A DNA stretch of 64,000 bases from Achromobacter aegrifaciens (GTDB lineage: Bacteria; Pseudomonadota; Gammaproteobacteria; Burkholderiales; Burkholderiaceae_B), in contig NZ_CADIJY010000016.1 in NCBI RefSeq assembly GCF_902859735.1, positions 1 to 64,000 of the forward strand, read 5' to 3'. Shown one piece after another: positions 41,840 to 51,424 of the stretch. Position 1 is the first letter of the stretch; every line of letters starts with the position of its first letter. The notes below the pieces were generated by a model, which did no database searches, had not been told where the DNA came from, and saw only the letters and a list, made by a program, of their open reading frames with translations. A program made the position numbers and the translations under genes.

Positions 41840-42181
41840 TCACTCCTCGGCGTCGGGTGCTGCGGGCGCGGCCTGTTCCACCACGCTCTTGAGCTTCTGG
41901 CTTGCGTGGAAGGTGACCACGCGGCGCGCGGCGATGGGGATGGTCTCGCCGGTCTTGGGATTGCGGCCAGGGCGCGGCGGCTTGTCGCGCACCTGGAAGT
42001 TGCCGAAGCCGGAGAGCTTGACGGAATCACCGCGCGCCAAGGCGTCGCGGATTTCCTCGAAGAAGGTATCGACGATGTCCTTGGCTTCGCGCTTGTTCAG
42101 GCCGACCCGCTCGAAGAGCAGTTCGGCCAGTTCAGCCTTGGTCAGAGTGCGCGGCTCGGCAGCAAGCATACTGTTCCCCAT
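41840..42181 (-). CDS. ihfA: integration host factor subunit alpha
   Basis: A 113-residue DNA-bending protein of the HU/IHF family; with IhfB it forms the heterodimer that bends DNA at sigma-54 promoters, recombination sites and others. The signature [22 protein letters not shown], with the intercalating Pro in the beta arm, lies at about 58-80. The start is ATG 42181, 3 bp after the pheT stop; the internal ATG at 42169 would match the length of many homologues. The position after pheT is the standard arrangement. Confidence 0.97.
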   Translation of the reverse strand: MGNSMLAAEPRTLTKAELAELLFERVGLNKREAKDIVDTFFEEIRDALARGDSVKLSGFGNFQVRDKPPRPGRNPKTGETIPIAARRVVTFHASQKLKSVVEQAAPAAPDAEE

Positions 42182-42184
42182 GGT

Positions 42185-44602
42185 TCAAGCGCGTTGGCGA
42201 GCGCCGTGCGCAGCCACCAAGGCTTCCTTGATGCGTGCCAGGCAATCCGCCACGCGGGCCTCGTCCAGCGTGACCTCAGTGTCCTGTAGCCAGAAACGGA
42301 AAGCAAGGCTTTTCTCGGTGACGGGTTCGCTGCCGTGGGCCTTCTCGCGCCACACGTCGAACAGGCGCGCGTCCTGCACCACCGACAGTTGCGGATCCGC
42401 CTTCACGACCGCGGCGACGGTGTCGAGCATGGATTGCGCCGACACGTGGGCATCGACCCACAGCGCCAGGTCGCGCACCACGATGGGCTGGCGCGAGAGT
42501 TCGCGCACTTGCGGCAGTTCGCCTTCGGACAAGGCTGCGGCGTCCAGTTCGAACACGACGGGCGCATGCGCCAGGTCGGCCTGCTGAGCCCAGCGCGGAT
42601 GCAGTTCGCCGATCCAGCCGACATGCTTGCCGTCCAGCTCGATGCGGGCGCTGCGGCCCGGATGCAGGGCGGGATGCGAGGCGGCTTCGAAGCGCAGGCG
42701 GCTGCCTCGCGCGCCGAACAGCGCCTCGACATCCATCTTCACATCATAGAAATCCACCTGGCGGGTCGCCACGCCCCACTGCTCTTCCACGGCCGGTCCC
42801 CAGGCCGCGCCGGCCAGCTTCATGGGCTGGCGCACGCCGGCCACTTCCAGCGGACCGTCCTGAACGGACGCATCGCGCATGAACACGCGGCCCAGTTCGA
42901 ACAGACGCACGCGCGTCTGCTTGCGGTTGGCGTTATGGCGGATGTTGGCGACCAGGCTGCCGATCAGGCTGGAGCGCATGACCGACAGATGGCTGGCGAT
43001 CGGATTGACCAGGCGCACCGGCGTTTCGTTGCCGGCATAGTCGCGTTCCCAGTCGGCTTCAACGAAGCTGTAGTTCACGACTTCCTGGTAGTCCTGCGCG
43101 GCAGCCAGGCGACGCAGCGCATGGGCGCCACGACGGATTTCCGGCTGCGAGAACATCTTGGCGCGCGCCATCGGCGGCTCCACGGGGATGTTCTCGAAAC
43201 CGTAGATACGGGCCACTTCCTCGATCAGGTCTTCTTCAAGCTCCAGGTCGAAGCGGTAGGAAGGCGGCGTGACGATGAAGTCGTCGCCCTCGATCTTGAA
43301 GTCCAGCCCCAGGCTGCCGAAGATCTTGGCGACTTCGGCCTGCGTGACGGGCACGCCCAGCACGCGGTGGCAACGCGCCAGGCGCATGCGCACGGGCTCG
43401 CGCTTGGGCAAGTTGATGATCTGGTCATCCAGCGGACCGGCTTCGCCGCCGCAGATGTCAATGATCAGGCGCGTGATGAATTCGATGTGCTCGGGGATGG
43501 TGGCGTAGTCCACGCCGCGCTCGCCGCGGTGGCTGGCTTCCGAGCTGAACTTGTAGCGGCGCGCGCGGCCGGCGAGCGACTGCGGCCACCAGAACGCGGC
43601 TTCCAGATAGATGTTGCGAGTGTCGAGCGTGACCGAGGTGGCTTCGCCGCCCATGATGCCGGCCAGGCTTTCCACCTGATCGCCAGCGACCACCACGCCC
43701 ACCGTCGAATCCAGCGTGACGGTCTGGCCGTTCAGCAGTTCAAGCGTTTCGCCTTCGCGGGCCCAACGCACGCTGAGGTCGCCGCGGATCTTGTCCAGGT
43801 CGAACACGTGCGACGGACGGCCCAGTTCGAGCATGACGTAGTTGGAGATGTCCACCAGCGCCGATACCGAGCGTTGGCCGGCGCGCTCCAGGCGCGTCTT
43901 CATCCATTCGGGAGTCGCTGCGCGGGCGTTGACGCCGCGGATCACGCGGCCGCCAAAACGGCCGCACAGATCAGGCGCCTCGACCTTGACCGGCAGGCGC
44001 TCGTCCAGCGTGACCGGCACAGCGACAGCGGTGGGTACCGACAGCGGCGCACCGGTCAGGGCGGCCACTTCGCGCGCCACGCCCAGGATGGACAGGCAGT
44101 CGGCGCGGTTGGGCGTCATCTTCAGCGTGAAGAGCGTGTCGTCCAGATTCAGCGCCTCGCGGATCGACTGCCCCGGCGTCATGTCGGCGGGCAGTTCCAA
44201 AAGGCCTGCATGGTCTTGCGACAGTCCCAGTTCGCGGGCCGAGCACAACATGCCCGAGGACTGCACGCCGCGCATCTTGGCCACGCCGATCTTCATGCCG
44301 CCAGGCAGCTCGGCGCCGACGCGCGCGAGCGGCACCTTCAGGCCGGCAGCGGCGTTGGGCGCGCCGCACACGATCTGCAGCAGTTCGCCGGCGCCGTCGT
44401 CCACTTTGCAGACGCGCAGCTTGTCGGCGTCGGGATGGGGCGCGATTTCGACGATGTGGCCCACGACCACGCCGCTGAAGGCGGGCGCGGCGGGCACGGT
44501 GTCTTCGACTTCCAGGCCGGCCATGGTGAGCCGGTGCGCAAGTTCTTCGGTGGCGATGGCGGGGTTGACCAGCGTACGCAGCCAGGATTCGGGAAATTGC
44601 AT
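42185..44602 (-). CDS. pheT: phenylalanyl-tRNA synthetase beta subunit
   Basis: An 805-residue beta subunit of the alpha2-beta2 enzyme that charges tRNA-Phe. Domains in order: the tRNA-binding OB fold (about 40-150; [26 protein letters not shown]), B3/B4 editing domain (about 210-390; includes HRGERGVD), B5 (about 405-475), core catalytic-like part, and the C-terminal ferredoxin-like anticodon domain (about 710-803). Length is typical. It follows pheS by 13 bp. Confidence 0.98.
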   Translation of the reverse strand: MQFPESWLRTLVNPAIATEELAHRLTMAGLEVEDTVPAAPAFSGVVVGHIVEIAPHPDADKLRVCKVDDGAGELLQIVCGAPNAAAGLKVPLARVGAELPGGMKIGVAKMRGVQSSGMLCSARELGLSQDHAGLLELPADMTPGQSIREALNLDDTLFTLKMTPNRADCLSILGVAREVAALTGAPLSVPTAVAVPVTLDERLPVKVEAPDLCGRFGGRVIRGVNARAATPEWMKTRLERAGQRSVSALVDISNYVMLELGRPSHVFDLDKIRGDLSVRWAREGETLELLNGQTVTLDSTVGVVVAGDQVESLAGIMGGEATSVTLDTRNIYLEAAFWWPQSLAGRARRYKFSSEASHRGERGVDYATIPEHIEFITRLIIDICGGEAGPLDDQIINLPKREPVRMRLARCHRVLGVPVTQAEVAKIFGSLGLDFKIEGDDFIVTPPSYRFDLELEEDLIEEVARIYGFENIPVEPPMARAKMFSQPEIRRGAHALRRLAAAQDYQEVVNYSFVEADWERDYAGNETPVRLVNPIASHLSVMRSSLIGSLVANIRHNANRKQTRVRLFELGRVFMRDASVQDGPLEVAGVRQPMKLAGAAWGPAVEEQWGVATRQVDFYDVKMDVEALFGARGSRLRFEAASHPALHPGRSARIELDGKHVGWIGELHPRWAQQADLAHAPVVFELDAAALSEGELPQVRELSRQPIVVRDLALWVDAHVSAQSMLDTVAAVVKADPQLSVVQDARLFDVWREKAHGSEPVTEKSLAFRFWLQDTEVTLDEARVADCLARIKEALVAAHGARQRA

Positions 44603-44615
44603 GATCAGCCGTCTG

Positions 44616-45638
44616 TTATTCGTTGAACTGGCGCAGGAAGCGCAAATCGCCTTCGTAGAACTGGCGCAGATCGTTGACGCCGTAGCGCAACATGGTCAGG
44701 CGCTCAAGTCCGGAACCGAAGGCAAAGCCGATGTAGCGTTCGGGATCGAGGCCGAAGTTGCGCACCACTTGCGGATGCACCTGGCCCGAGCCGGAAATCT
44801 CCAGCCAGCGGCCGCGGTTCGGCCCCGAGGTGAACATCATGTCGATTTCGGCGGACGGCTCCGTGAACGGGAAGAACGACGGGCGGAAACGCACGGCCAG
44901 GTCGTCGGTTTCAAAGAAGCAGCGCAGGAAATCGGTGTACACGCCCTTCAGGTCGGCGAACGAAATGTCCTCGGCGATCCAGAGCCCTTCCACCTGGTGG
45001 AACATGGGCGAGTGCGTAGCGTCGCTATCGACGCGGTAGGTGCGGCCCGGTGCGATGACCTTGATGGGCGGCTTATGCATGCGGGCGTAACGCACCTGCA
45101 TGGGGCTGGTGTGCGTGCGCAGCAGCAGCGGCTGGCCTTCGGCGTCCTGCATGTCGACGTAGAACGTGTCATGCATGGAGCGCGCAGGATGGTCCAGCGG
45201 GCTGTTCAAAGCAGTGAAATTGGTCCAGTCGTTTTCCACTTCGGGGCCGTCGGCCACGTCGAAGCCTATGGAACGGAAGATCTCTTCCACGCGTTCCCAG
45301 GTCCGGATCACCGGATGGATGCCGCCCGGCGCGCGGCCGCGGCCCGGGAGGGTGACGTCAATGGTTTCGGATGCCAGGCGGGCGTCCAGTTCAGCCTGTG
45401 CCAGCGCCGCGCGGCGCAGGTTCAGCAGCTCTTCGACCCTTTGCTTGGCCTGATTGATCCGGGCGCCCATCTCGCGCTTCTGCTCCGGGTCGAGCTTGCC
45501 GAGGGCTTTGAGCAGCACCGTCAGCGCGCCTTCCTTGCCCAGGAACCGAGCCTTTGCATTTTCCAGCGCGGCGGCATCGGAGGCCGCGGCGAAGCGTTCT
45601 TGCGCCTGGGAGACCAGGTCGTCAACCGTTTGAGTCAT
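44616..45638 (-). CDS. pheS: phenylalanyl-tRNA synthetase alpha subunit
   Basis: A 340-residue class II synthetase catalytic subunit. An N-terminal coiled coil (about 1-90) is followed by the catalytic domain with motif 2 ([13 protein letters not shown]) near residue 210 and motif 3 ([17 protein letters not shown]) near 310. The [12 protein letters not shown] loop starts the domain. It makes Phe-AMP and transfers Phe to tRNA with the beta subunit. A hairpin lies 20-48 bp upstream of the start, between rplT and pheS. Confidence 0.98.
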   Translation of the reverse strand: MTQTVDDLVSQAQERFAAASDAAALENAKARFLGKEGALTVLLKALGKLDPEQKREMGARINQAKQRVEELLNLRRAALAQAELDARLASETIDVTLPGRGRAPGGIHPVIRTWERVEEIFRSIGFDVADGPEVENDWTNFTALNSPLDHPARSMHDTFYVDMQDAEGQPLLLRTHTSPMQVRYARMHKPPIKVIAPGRTYRVDSDATHSPMFHQVEGLWIAEDISFADLKGVYTDFLRCFFETDDLAVRFRPSFFPFTEPSAEIDMMFTSGPNRGRWLEISGSGQVHPQVVRNFGLDPERYIGFAFGSGLERLTMLRYGVNDLRQFYEGDLRFLRQFNE

Positions 45639-45657
45639 GAAATCCAGCCTTCAAAAC

Positions 45658-45686
45658 GCAAACGGGGCCATTACAGCCCCGTTTGC
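45658..45686 (-). terminator. hairpin before pheS, possible attenuator
   Basis: GCAAACGGGGC (45658-45668) pairs perfectly with GCCCCGTTTGC (45676-45686). On the minus strand the stem is followed by GTTTTG. It lies between rplT and pheS and could be a partial terminator that lowers synthetase expression relative to ribosomal proteins. No phenylalanine-rich leader peptide was found upstream. Confidence 0.6.
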
Positions 45687-45713
45687 AGCGATGCGCGATG
45701 AGTTAAAGCGCGA

Positions 45714-46073
45714 TCAGGCAGCCAAGGCAGCCTTGGCTTGCTGCACGATGGCGGCAAAGCCGGCCTTGTCGCGCACGGCCAGGTCGGCCAGAACCTTGCG
45801 GTCGAGTTCGATCGAAGCCTTCTTCAGGCCGGCGATGAACACGCTGTAGCTGACGCCATGTTCGCGGACGGCGGCGTTGATACGCGTGATCCACAGAGCA
45901 CGGAACGTGCGCTTCTTGTTACGACGGTCGCGGTAGGCGTATTGGCCAGCGCGCATGACTGCTTGCTTGGCAATACGGAACACATTACCGCGGCGGCCAC
46001 GGTAACCCTTGGCGGCGGCAATGACTTTTTTGTGACGTGCGCGGGCGGTTACGCCGCGTTTGACGCGAGGCAT
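45714..46073 (-). CDS. rplT: 50S ribosomal protein L20
   Basis: A 119-residue ribosomal protein with the diagnostic [26 protein letters not shown] start and [19 protein letters not shown] centre. L20 binds 23S rRNA early in assembly and in several bacteria represses its own operon through the rpmI leader. It follows rpmI by 17 bp. Confidence 0.98.
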   Translation of the reverse strand: MPRVKRGVTARARHKKVIAAAKGYRGRRGNVFRIAKQAVMRAGQYAYRDRRNKKRTFRALWITRINAAVREHGVSYSVFIAGLKKASIELDRKVLADLAVRDKAGFAAIVQQAKAALAA

Positions 46074-46090
46074 AGTAGATCTCCCTTAGA

Positions 46091-46288
46091 TCAAGCGAAA
46101 GGCATCATGGCCTTGACGGAGGCCACGTTGGAGTCATGGACCGCTGCCGAGCCGCGCAGTTGACGCTTGGCCTTGGTGGTCTTCTTGGTCAGAATGTGGC
46201 GCTTGAACGCCTGACCGCGCTTGATGGAGCCGCTGCCGCGAACCTTAAAGCGCTTGGAGGCGCTTTTCTTGGTTTTCATCTTGGGCAT
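46091..46288 (-). CDS. rpmI: 50S ribosomal protein L35
   Basis: A 65-residue basic protein with the typical [19 protein letters not shown] start and the [17 protein letters not shown] middle. In many bacteria it follows infC directly, but here the gene before it is comM and infC lies 8.9 kb away, so it must have a separate promoter within the 340-bp region upstream. Confidence 0.98.
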   Translation of the reverse strand: MPKMKTKKSASKRFKVRGSGSIKRGQAFKRHILTKKTTKAKRQLRGSAAVHDSNVASVKAMMPFA

Positions 46289-46628
46289 GTTGATTCCCTA
46301 AACTAAACACTCATTGTTGATATGCATGACGCCAGGTGCTTGACGCATGGACGGCCGATGAAACCTTCCATGGCGGCAAAACTTGGAGACCTGTTGCCAC
46401 TTCTTGGGGGTACTTCCGGGGTACTTCCGGGACACTTCTGGATTACATCCGAAGCATTTCCGGGGTACGTTCCGCCAGCATTGCTGCCTGGCGGATTCTC
46501 CCCAGAAACAGATCAAATCTGATCCAGATCCGGGAAAGCCTTTGATTATATGGTGATTTCCCGCATTTTGTCGAGCCAGCCAGCCGGCAAAGCGCAACCC
46601 CAGGGGCGGCGAACGCCACAGAGGGGTG
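46289..46628. other. leader/promoter region of rpmI with short tandem repeats
   Basis: This 340-bp region between comM and rpmI holds no convincing gene. Between about 46406 and 46470 there are tandem, decaying repeats around GGGTACTTCCG (two exact copies, then looser versions). The part nearest rpmI probably contains its promoter and untranslated leader. L20-type leader folding could not be assessed by eye. Confidence 0.45.
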
Positions 46629-48158
46629 TCATACGCCCGGCCGCCGGTACTGTACCGCCTGGGCAATATGGCGGGCCCCCAGGGCGTCCTCCCCTTCCAG
46701 ATCGGCGATCGTACGCGCCACCCGCAGCGCACGGTGCATGGCGCGGGCCGACCCCGACAGGCGGCGCATGGCCTGTAGCAGCAAGGCCTGGCCTTCGTCG
46801 TCCAGGCGGCAATGCTCGTCCAGTTCCGCCCCCGCCAGCGCAGCGTTGGGCTTGCCCTGGCGGGCCTGCTGACGCTGGCGGCAACGCGCCACGCGCTCCC
46901 GGACCGGGCCGGACGCCTCCCCCGGCGGCTTGCCCATCCATTCGGGGTCGGATGGCGGCAGGGCCACGTGCAGGTCGATGCGGTCCAGCAACGGGCCCGA
47001 TATCTTGCCTGCATAGCGCGCCACCTGATCCGGCGTGCAGGCGCAGGGCCGCCCGGGATGCCCGCGCCACCCGCAAGGGCACGGGTTCATGGCCGCCACC
47101 AACTGGAAACGGGCGGGAAACTGCGCCGCGCGCAGCGCCCGCGCGATGACCACCCTGCCCGTCTCTAGGGGTTCCCGCAAGGCCTCCAACGTACGACGGC
47201 TGAACTCTGGCAACTCATCCAGAAACAACACCCCATGATGCGCGAGGCTGATCTCGCCCGGACGCGGACGACTCCCCCCGCCTACCAGCGCCGCCGCCGT
47301 GGCGGAATGGTGTGGCGCGCGGAACGGGGGCTGCCCCACGGGCGCGTCGGACAAGCCAGCCAGCGCGGCGACGGCGGCCACTTCCAACGCCTCGCCGCGC
47401 GCCAGCGGCGGCAGCAGGCCCGGCAGGCGCGCCGCCAGCATGCTCTTGCCCGCTCCCGGCGGCCCTATCATCAACAGGCTATGTCCGCCCGCTGCAGCAA
47501 CCTCCAAGGCCCGCCGCGCCCCCGGCTGCCCCCGCACATCCGACAGGCAGGGTCCGGGCGCAGCCGCCGGCCAGGGCCGGGGCACGGCGTTGGACAACAG
47601 GCAGGCACCGGTGGCGTGCGCTGCCACGTCAGCCAGCGTGCGCGCCGACAGCACGCGCAGCCCGGGAACCCAGGCGGCCTGCTCGGCGCTGCCCGCAGGC
47701 AGGATGAGCGTGGCGCCGGGCGCCTCCCGGGCGACGCTCAGCGCGATGACCAGCGGCGCCGCGACCGGCACCAACGCGCCGGTCAGGGACAGCTCCCCGG
47801 CCAGCACCAAGTCGGCCAAGGCTGGATCCCGAACGGGCGATTCTGGATCGCGAACGTCCGCCGGCGCGGCCAACTGGCCGGAGGCCAGCAGCAGGCCCAG
47901 GGCGATCGGCAGGTCGAAACGCCCCGACTCCTTGGGAATGTCGGCGGGCGAAAGATTGACCGTGATCCTGCCGGGCGGGAACTCGAAGCCGCTGTTCAGG
48001 ATGGCGGCGCGCACGCGCTCGCGGCTTTCGCGCACTTCGGTATCGGGCAGGCCGACCACATTGAAGCTGGGCAGGCCCGGGCCCAGATGCGTTTCCACGC
48101 GCACCGCGTGGGCATCCAGGCCGCACAGGGCGCGGCTGGCAAGTACGGCTAGCGTCAA
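46629..48158 (-). CDS. comM: YifB/ComM family AAA+ ATPase (Mg-chelatase-like)
   Basis: A 509-residue protein: an N-terminal Lon-like S5-fold domain (about 1-120), AAA+ core with Walker A GPPGAGKS (232-239), Walker B VLFLDELPEF near 320, and a C-terminal Mg_chelatase_C domain (about 405-505) preceded by a Cys-rich stretch CPCGWRGHPGRPCAC, likely a zinc site. ComM is a hexameric helicase that promotes branch migration during natural transformation. The start is TTG 48158: GGAGG lies 5 bp upstream and the MTLAVLASRALCG start matches the family. Confidence 0.93.
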   Translation of the reverse strand: MTLAVLASRALCGLDAHAVRVETHLGPGLPSFNVVGLPDTEVRESRERVRAAILNSGFEFPPGRITVNLSPADIPKESGRFDLPIALGLLLASGQLAAPADVRDPESPVRDPALADLVLAGELSLTGALVPVAAPLVIALSVAREAPGATLILPAGSAEQAAWVPGLRVLSARTLADVAAHATGACLLSNAVPRPWPAAAPGPCLSDVRGQPGARRALEVAAAGGHSLLMIGPPGAGKSMLAARLPGLLPPLARGEALEVAAVAALAGLSDAPVGQPPFRAPHHSATAAALVGGGSRPRPGEISLAHHGVLFLDELPEFSRRTLEALREPLETGRVVIARALRAAQFPARFQLVAAMNPCPCGWRGHPGRPCACTPDQVARYAGKISGPLLDRIDLHVALPPSDPEWMGKPPGEASGPVRERVARCRQRQQARQGKPNAALAGAELDEHCRLDDEGQALLLQAMRRLSGSARAMHRALRVARTIADLEGEDALGARHIAQAVQYRRPGV

Positions 48159-48274
48159 GGCGGCCTCCGAGCAAGAGTTGGGTCCGCCAGTATCCGCAAA
48201 CGCGAGGCCCGCGCGGCGGCGGCCGTGACAGAAGCATCACTCCCGTCAACCACAGATGCGCACGCGGAAATGGA

Positions 48275-48299
48275 AAACGGCCGCTGATCGCGGCCGTTT
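48275..48299 (-). terminator. terminator after ubiK
   Basis: AAACGGCCGC (48275-48284) pairs with GCGGCCGTTT (48290-48299) over a 5-nt loop. On the minus strand the stem is followed by TTCC and ATTTCC rather than a clean T-run. It lies between ubiK and comM. Confidence 0.6.
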
Positions 48300-48342
48300 C
48301 CGGAAAGCATTTCTGCCGGCCGCGAGATGCGGCCTCCAGCGC

Positions 48343-48594
48343 TTACTTGTCCAGCGCGGACAAGCGCGACTCCAGCTGCTGCACCTGCGCGGCCAATTGG
48401 TCCACCCGGGCGCGGGTGCGCGCCAGCAGGTCGGCCTGGACGTCGAATTCCTCGCGCGTGACGAGATCCAGCTTGGAGAATGCCTGCGTCATCATCGCGC
48501 GCACATTCCGCTCCACATCCGCGGCCGGACTGCGGGCGATCAGGTCGGAGATGTTCTTCTGGATGTCTTCCATCCATTGGGTGCGATTGTTCAT
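48343..48594 (-). CDS. ubiK: ubiquinone biosynthesis accessory factor UbiK (YqiC family)
   Basis: An 83-residue protein of the BMFP/YqiC family: an amphipathic N-terminal part with DIQKNISDLIARSPAADVERNVRAMM and a C-terminal coiled coil (about 45-83; REEFDVQADLLARTRARVDQLAAQVQQLESRLSALD). In E. coli UbiK binds UbiJ and helps the ubiquinone-making complex. Start ATG 48594; the longer open frame upstream is a shadow. Confidence 0.9.
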   Translation of the reverse strand: MNNRTQWMEDIQKNISDLIARSPAADVERNVRAMMTQAFSKLDLVTREEFDVQADLLARTRARVDQLAAQVQQLESRLSALDK

Positions 48595-48685
48595 GACGGC
48601 CTCACTGTGTTCTTGATGCCTCAAGTGTAGTGCGTCGGAACGCCGTTTCCGGACTGACCGCGCAAAAAAAGGGCCGCCTCGATCC

Positions 48686-48720
48686 AAAAAAAGAGGGCGG
48701 GCCGCATGCGGTGACCGCCC
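48686..48720 (-). terminator. terminator of the lipoprotein gene
   Basis: On the minus strand a GGGCGGTCACC...GGCCCGCCC stem (within 48694-48720) is followed by TTTTTTT (48686-48692). It lies 56 bp after the stop of the lipoprotein gene. Confidence 0.75.
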
Positions 48721-48775
48721 TTCAAAGCACAGGAGAAAACCGGGCTGCCATGGCGGCAACCCCCTACCAACATCG

Positions 48776-49177
48776 TTACGGGCAACCCATCTGGCTTGCC
48801 GACTGCGTGAACGTATCCGACGACTGCTTGCATTGCGCCGCCAACTGCGTCTTGTCGCTGACCGCGCCCCATTGCGCTCTGGCCGCGTCTAGCTGCTCCT
48901 TGATCGCGGCGGCAGCCGGGTTGCCGCTGCCGAGCTTGTCCATGCAGGCATTGATCTTGGCGACGTAGGCCTCGCACTCGGCGGGAACGGACGCTGCAGT
49001 GCCTGCCGCCGGAGCAGCCGAGGAAGGCGAAGTCGCGGGTGGAGGCGGCGCCGCGGGAGCCGCAGGTGCGGGCGCAGGTGCGGTGGCGGCCTTTTCTTCG
49101 CTCTTGTTGCAGCCGGCCAGCGCGGCAAGCGACGCGGCCAGGACCAAAGTGCAGAAAGCCTTGCGGTGGATTTTCAT
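48776..49177 (-). CDS. small lipoprotein with Ala/Pro-rich linker
   Basis: A 133-residue lipoprotein. The signal ends in a lipobox LAGC (Cys23). A flexible Ala/Pro-rich linker (about 30-63) leads to a C-terminal domain (about 65-133) rich in Cys (in AECEAY, NACMDK, AAQCKQ, QMGCP), which could form two disulfides in a small helical bundle. Function unknown. ATG 49177. A terminator follows the gene. Confidence 0.8.
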   Translation of the reverse strand: MKIHRKAFCTLVLAASLAALAGCNKSEEKAATAPAPAPAAPAAPPPPATSPSSAAPAAGTAASVPAECEAYVAKINACMDKLGSGNPAAAAIKEQLDAARAQWGAVSDKTQLAAQCKQSSDTFTQSASQMGCP

Positions 49178-49435
49178 GACTACCCTTTCCCGTTCCTGCT
49201 TTCTTTTGGAGATCCGTCGACGCGGAGACTCCGCCTGCGGCCCAGCCTGTTCGGGGACAGGCTTGAACTGTTATCGATTCTTCTGCAGCCGCTCTTCGGC
49301 AACAAGCCGACGGGTGTAAACCCTCGTATCACGAGACCGCGCCGGCCGCGCCGATTCCGGCGCTCCTCTGCGTCTCGCCAACGGTCTGCCGATTTAGGCC
49401 AAAGGCGCGCCGCATATGGCTCAGCGGGCAGCAGG

Positions 49436-49453
49436 CGAGTCATCGATGACTCG
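49436..49453. repeat. 18-bp perfect palindrome in the glnK upstream region
   Basis: CGAGTCATCGATGACTCG at 49436-49453 reads the same on both strands, followed by ATAAAAAA on the plus strand. It lies 209 bp before the sigma-54 promoter. It may be an operator; the missing spacer makes a stable hairpin less likely. Confidence 0.5.
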
Positions 49454-49579
49454 ATAAAAAAGCTGATATGCCAACATAAAACGCAATAAAACGCGCATCA
49501 ATTTGCTACAAATATCGGACGCCAAACATATCTTGTTGCTTGCCCCAAGGGCTGGCGCTGCGCACCAACTTGAAGCTGA

Positions 49580-50056
<477 letters not shown>

Positions 50057-50084
50057 ATAAATAAAGACTCAATGGAGCCTGAAA

Positions 50085-51323
50085 ATGGATAAAGCAGATA
50101 TCTCCTGGTTGCTCGTCTCTACCCTGCTTGTATTGATGATGGCCGTACCCGGTCTGGCGATGTTCTATGGCGGCCTGGTACGCAGCAAGAACGTGCTGTC
50201 CGTGTTGCTGCAAGTGCTGTGCACGTTCGTGCTGGGCCTGGTGCTCTGGTTCATCTACGGATATTCCCTTGCCTTCACCGAGGGCAACGCCTTCTTCGGC
50301 GGCCTGTCGCGCGCCTTCTTCTCCGGCATGTTCACCCCGTCCGACGGCAAGTACGCCATGTCGAACTCGCTGACCGAACTGCTGTTCGCCTCATTCCAGG
50401 CCACGTTCGCCGGCATCACCTGCGCGCTGATCGTGGGCAGCTTCGCCGAACGCGCCCGCTTCTCGGCGGTGCTGGTGTTCACGGTGATCTGGTTCACCTT
50501 CGCCTATGTGCCGATCGCCCACATGGTCTGGTTCGCGTCCGAAACGGCGCCGGGCCTGCTGAATGCGAAGGGCGCGCTGGACTTTGCCGGCGGCACCGTG
50601 GTGCACATCAACGCTGGCGTGGCTGGCCTGGTGGGCGCCTACGTGGTGGGCAAGCGCGTAGGCTACGGCCGCGAAGCCATGCAGCCGCATAACCTGCCGA
50701 TGACCTTCGTGGGTGCGGCGCTGCTGTGGGTGGGCTGGTTCGGGTTCAATGCAGGCTCCGCCTTGGCCGCCAATGAAAACGCCACGCTGGCCTTCTTCAA
50801 CACCATGATCGCGACCGCCGGCGCCGTGCTGTCCTGGCTGTTCACCGAATGGGCCGTAAAGGGCAAGCCCTCGATGCTGGGCGCCGCCTCGGGCGCCGTC
50901 GCAGGCCTGGTCGGCATCACCCCGGCCGCCGGCCTGGTGGGCCCCGTGGGCGCGCTGGTCATCGGCGTCATCGCCGGCATCGTCTGCGTCTGGGGCGTGA
51001 ACGGCCTGAAGCGCCTGCTGCGCGCCGACGACGCGCTGGACGTGTTCGGCGTGCATGGCGTGGGCGGCATCGTTGGCGCCCTGTTGACTGGCGTGTTCAA
51101 TGCGCAGATCCTCGGCGGCCCCGGCCTGGCCGAGCCCGGCATGATCGGCCATCAACTGTGGGTCCAGCTGGAAGGCGTACTGCTGACCATCGTCTGGTCC
51201 GGCGTGGTGGCATGGATCGCCTACAAGATCGCCAACGCCCTGTGCGGCATGCGCGTGCCGGAAGATCAGGAGCGCGAAGGCCTGGACGTCACCAGCCACG
51301 GCGAATCGGCGTACCACAGCTAA
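50085..51323 (+). CDS. amtB: ammonium transporter AmtB
   Basis: A 412-residue Amt protein with eleven predicted helices. The pore twin histidines are His174 (VVHINAG) and His324 (FGVHGVGG). The N-terminus begins directly at the first helix with no long cleavable signal, unlike the E. coli pre-protein. AmtB conducts ammonium across the inner membrane as a trimer and is gated by GlnK. It follows glnK by 28 bp, with GGAGCC before the start. A strong terminator follows. Confidence 0.97.
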   Translation: MDKADISWLLVSTLLVLMMAVPGLAMFYGGLVRSKNVLSVLLQVLCTFVLGLVLWFIYGYSLAFTEGNAFFGGLSRAFFSGMFTPSDGKYAMSNSLTELLFASFQATFAGITCALIVGSFAERARFSAVLVFTVIWFTFAYVPIAHMVWFASETAPGLLNAKGALDFAGGTVVHINAGVAGLVGAYVVGKRVGYGREAMQPHNLPMTFVGAALLWVGWFGFNAGSALAANENATLAFFNTMIATAGAVLSWLFTEWAVKGKPSMLGAASGAVAGLVGITPAAGLVGPVGALVIGVIAGIVCVWGVNGLKRLLRADDALDVFGVHGVGGIVGALLTGVFNAQILGGPGLAEPGMIGHQLWVQLEGVLLTIVWSGVVAWIAYKIANALCGMRVPEDQEREGLDVTSHGESAYHS

Positions 51324-51366
51324 ACCTGGAACCCCTCCCCACCGGATGGCATAGGTGGGCGGGGAT

Positions 51367-51405
51367 AAAAAAGGCGCCGGGGCATTCTGCCCCGGCGCCT
51401 TTTTT
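51367..51405. terminator. bidirectional terminator between amtB and ptsI
   Basis: A perfect 18-bp stem (51367-51384 with 51388-51405, loop TTC) whose GC core GGCGCCGGGGC is flanked by A6 and T6, so it terminates in both directions. It sits between the convergent amtB and ptsI genes. Confidence 0.93.
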
Positions 51406-51424
51406 GATGCAGCGGCGAACCGCC

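Noticed and set aside
42335-44626. A 763-codon open frame opposite pheT
   Set aside because: It is fully antisense to pheT, is rich in His, Gln, Arg and Ala as expected from GC-skewed antisense frames, and has no recognisable domain.
45639-45713. Phenylalanine leader peptide for pheST attenuation
   Set aside because: No short open frame with consecutive Phe codons exists between rplT and pheS; only a hairpin is present.
46298-47014. A leftward open frame that runs from within comM into the rpmI leader
   Set aside because: It overlaps comM in another frame. The part beyond comM has no homology-like features or ribosome site.
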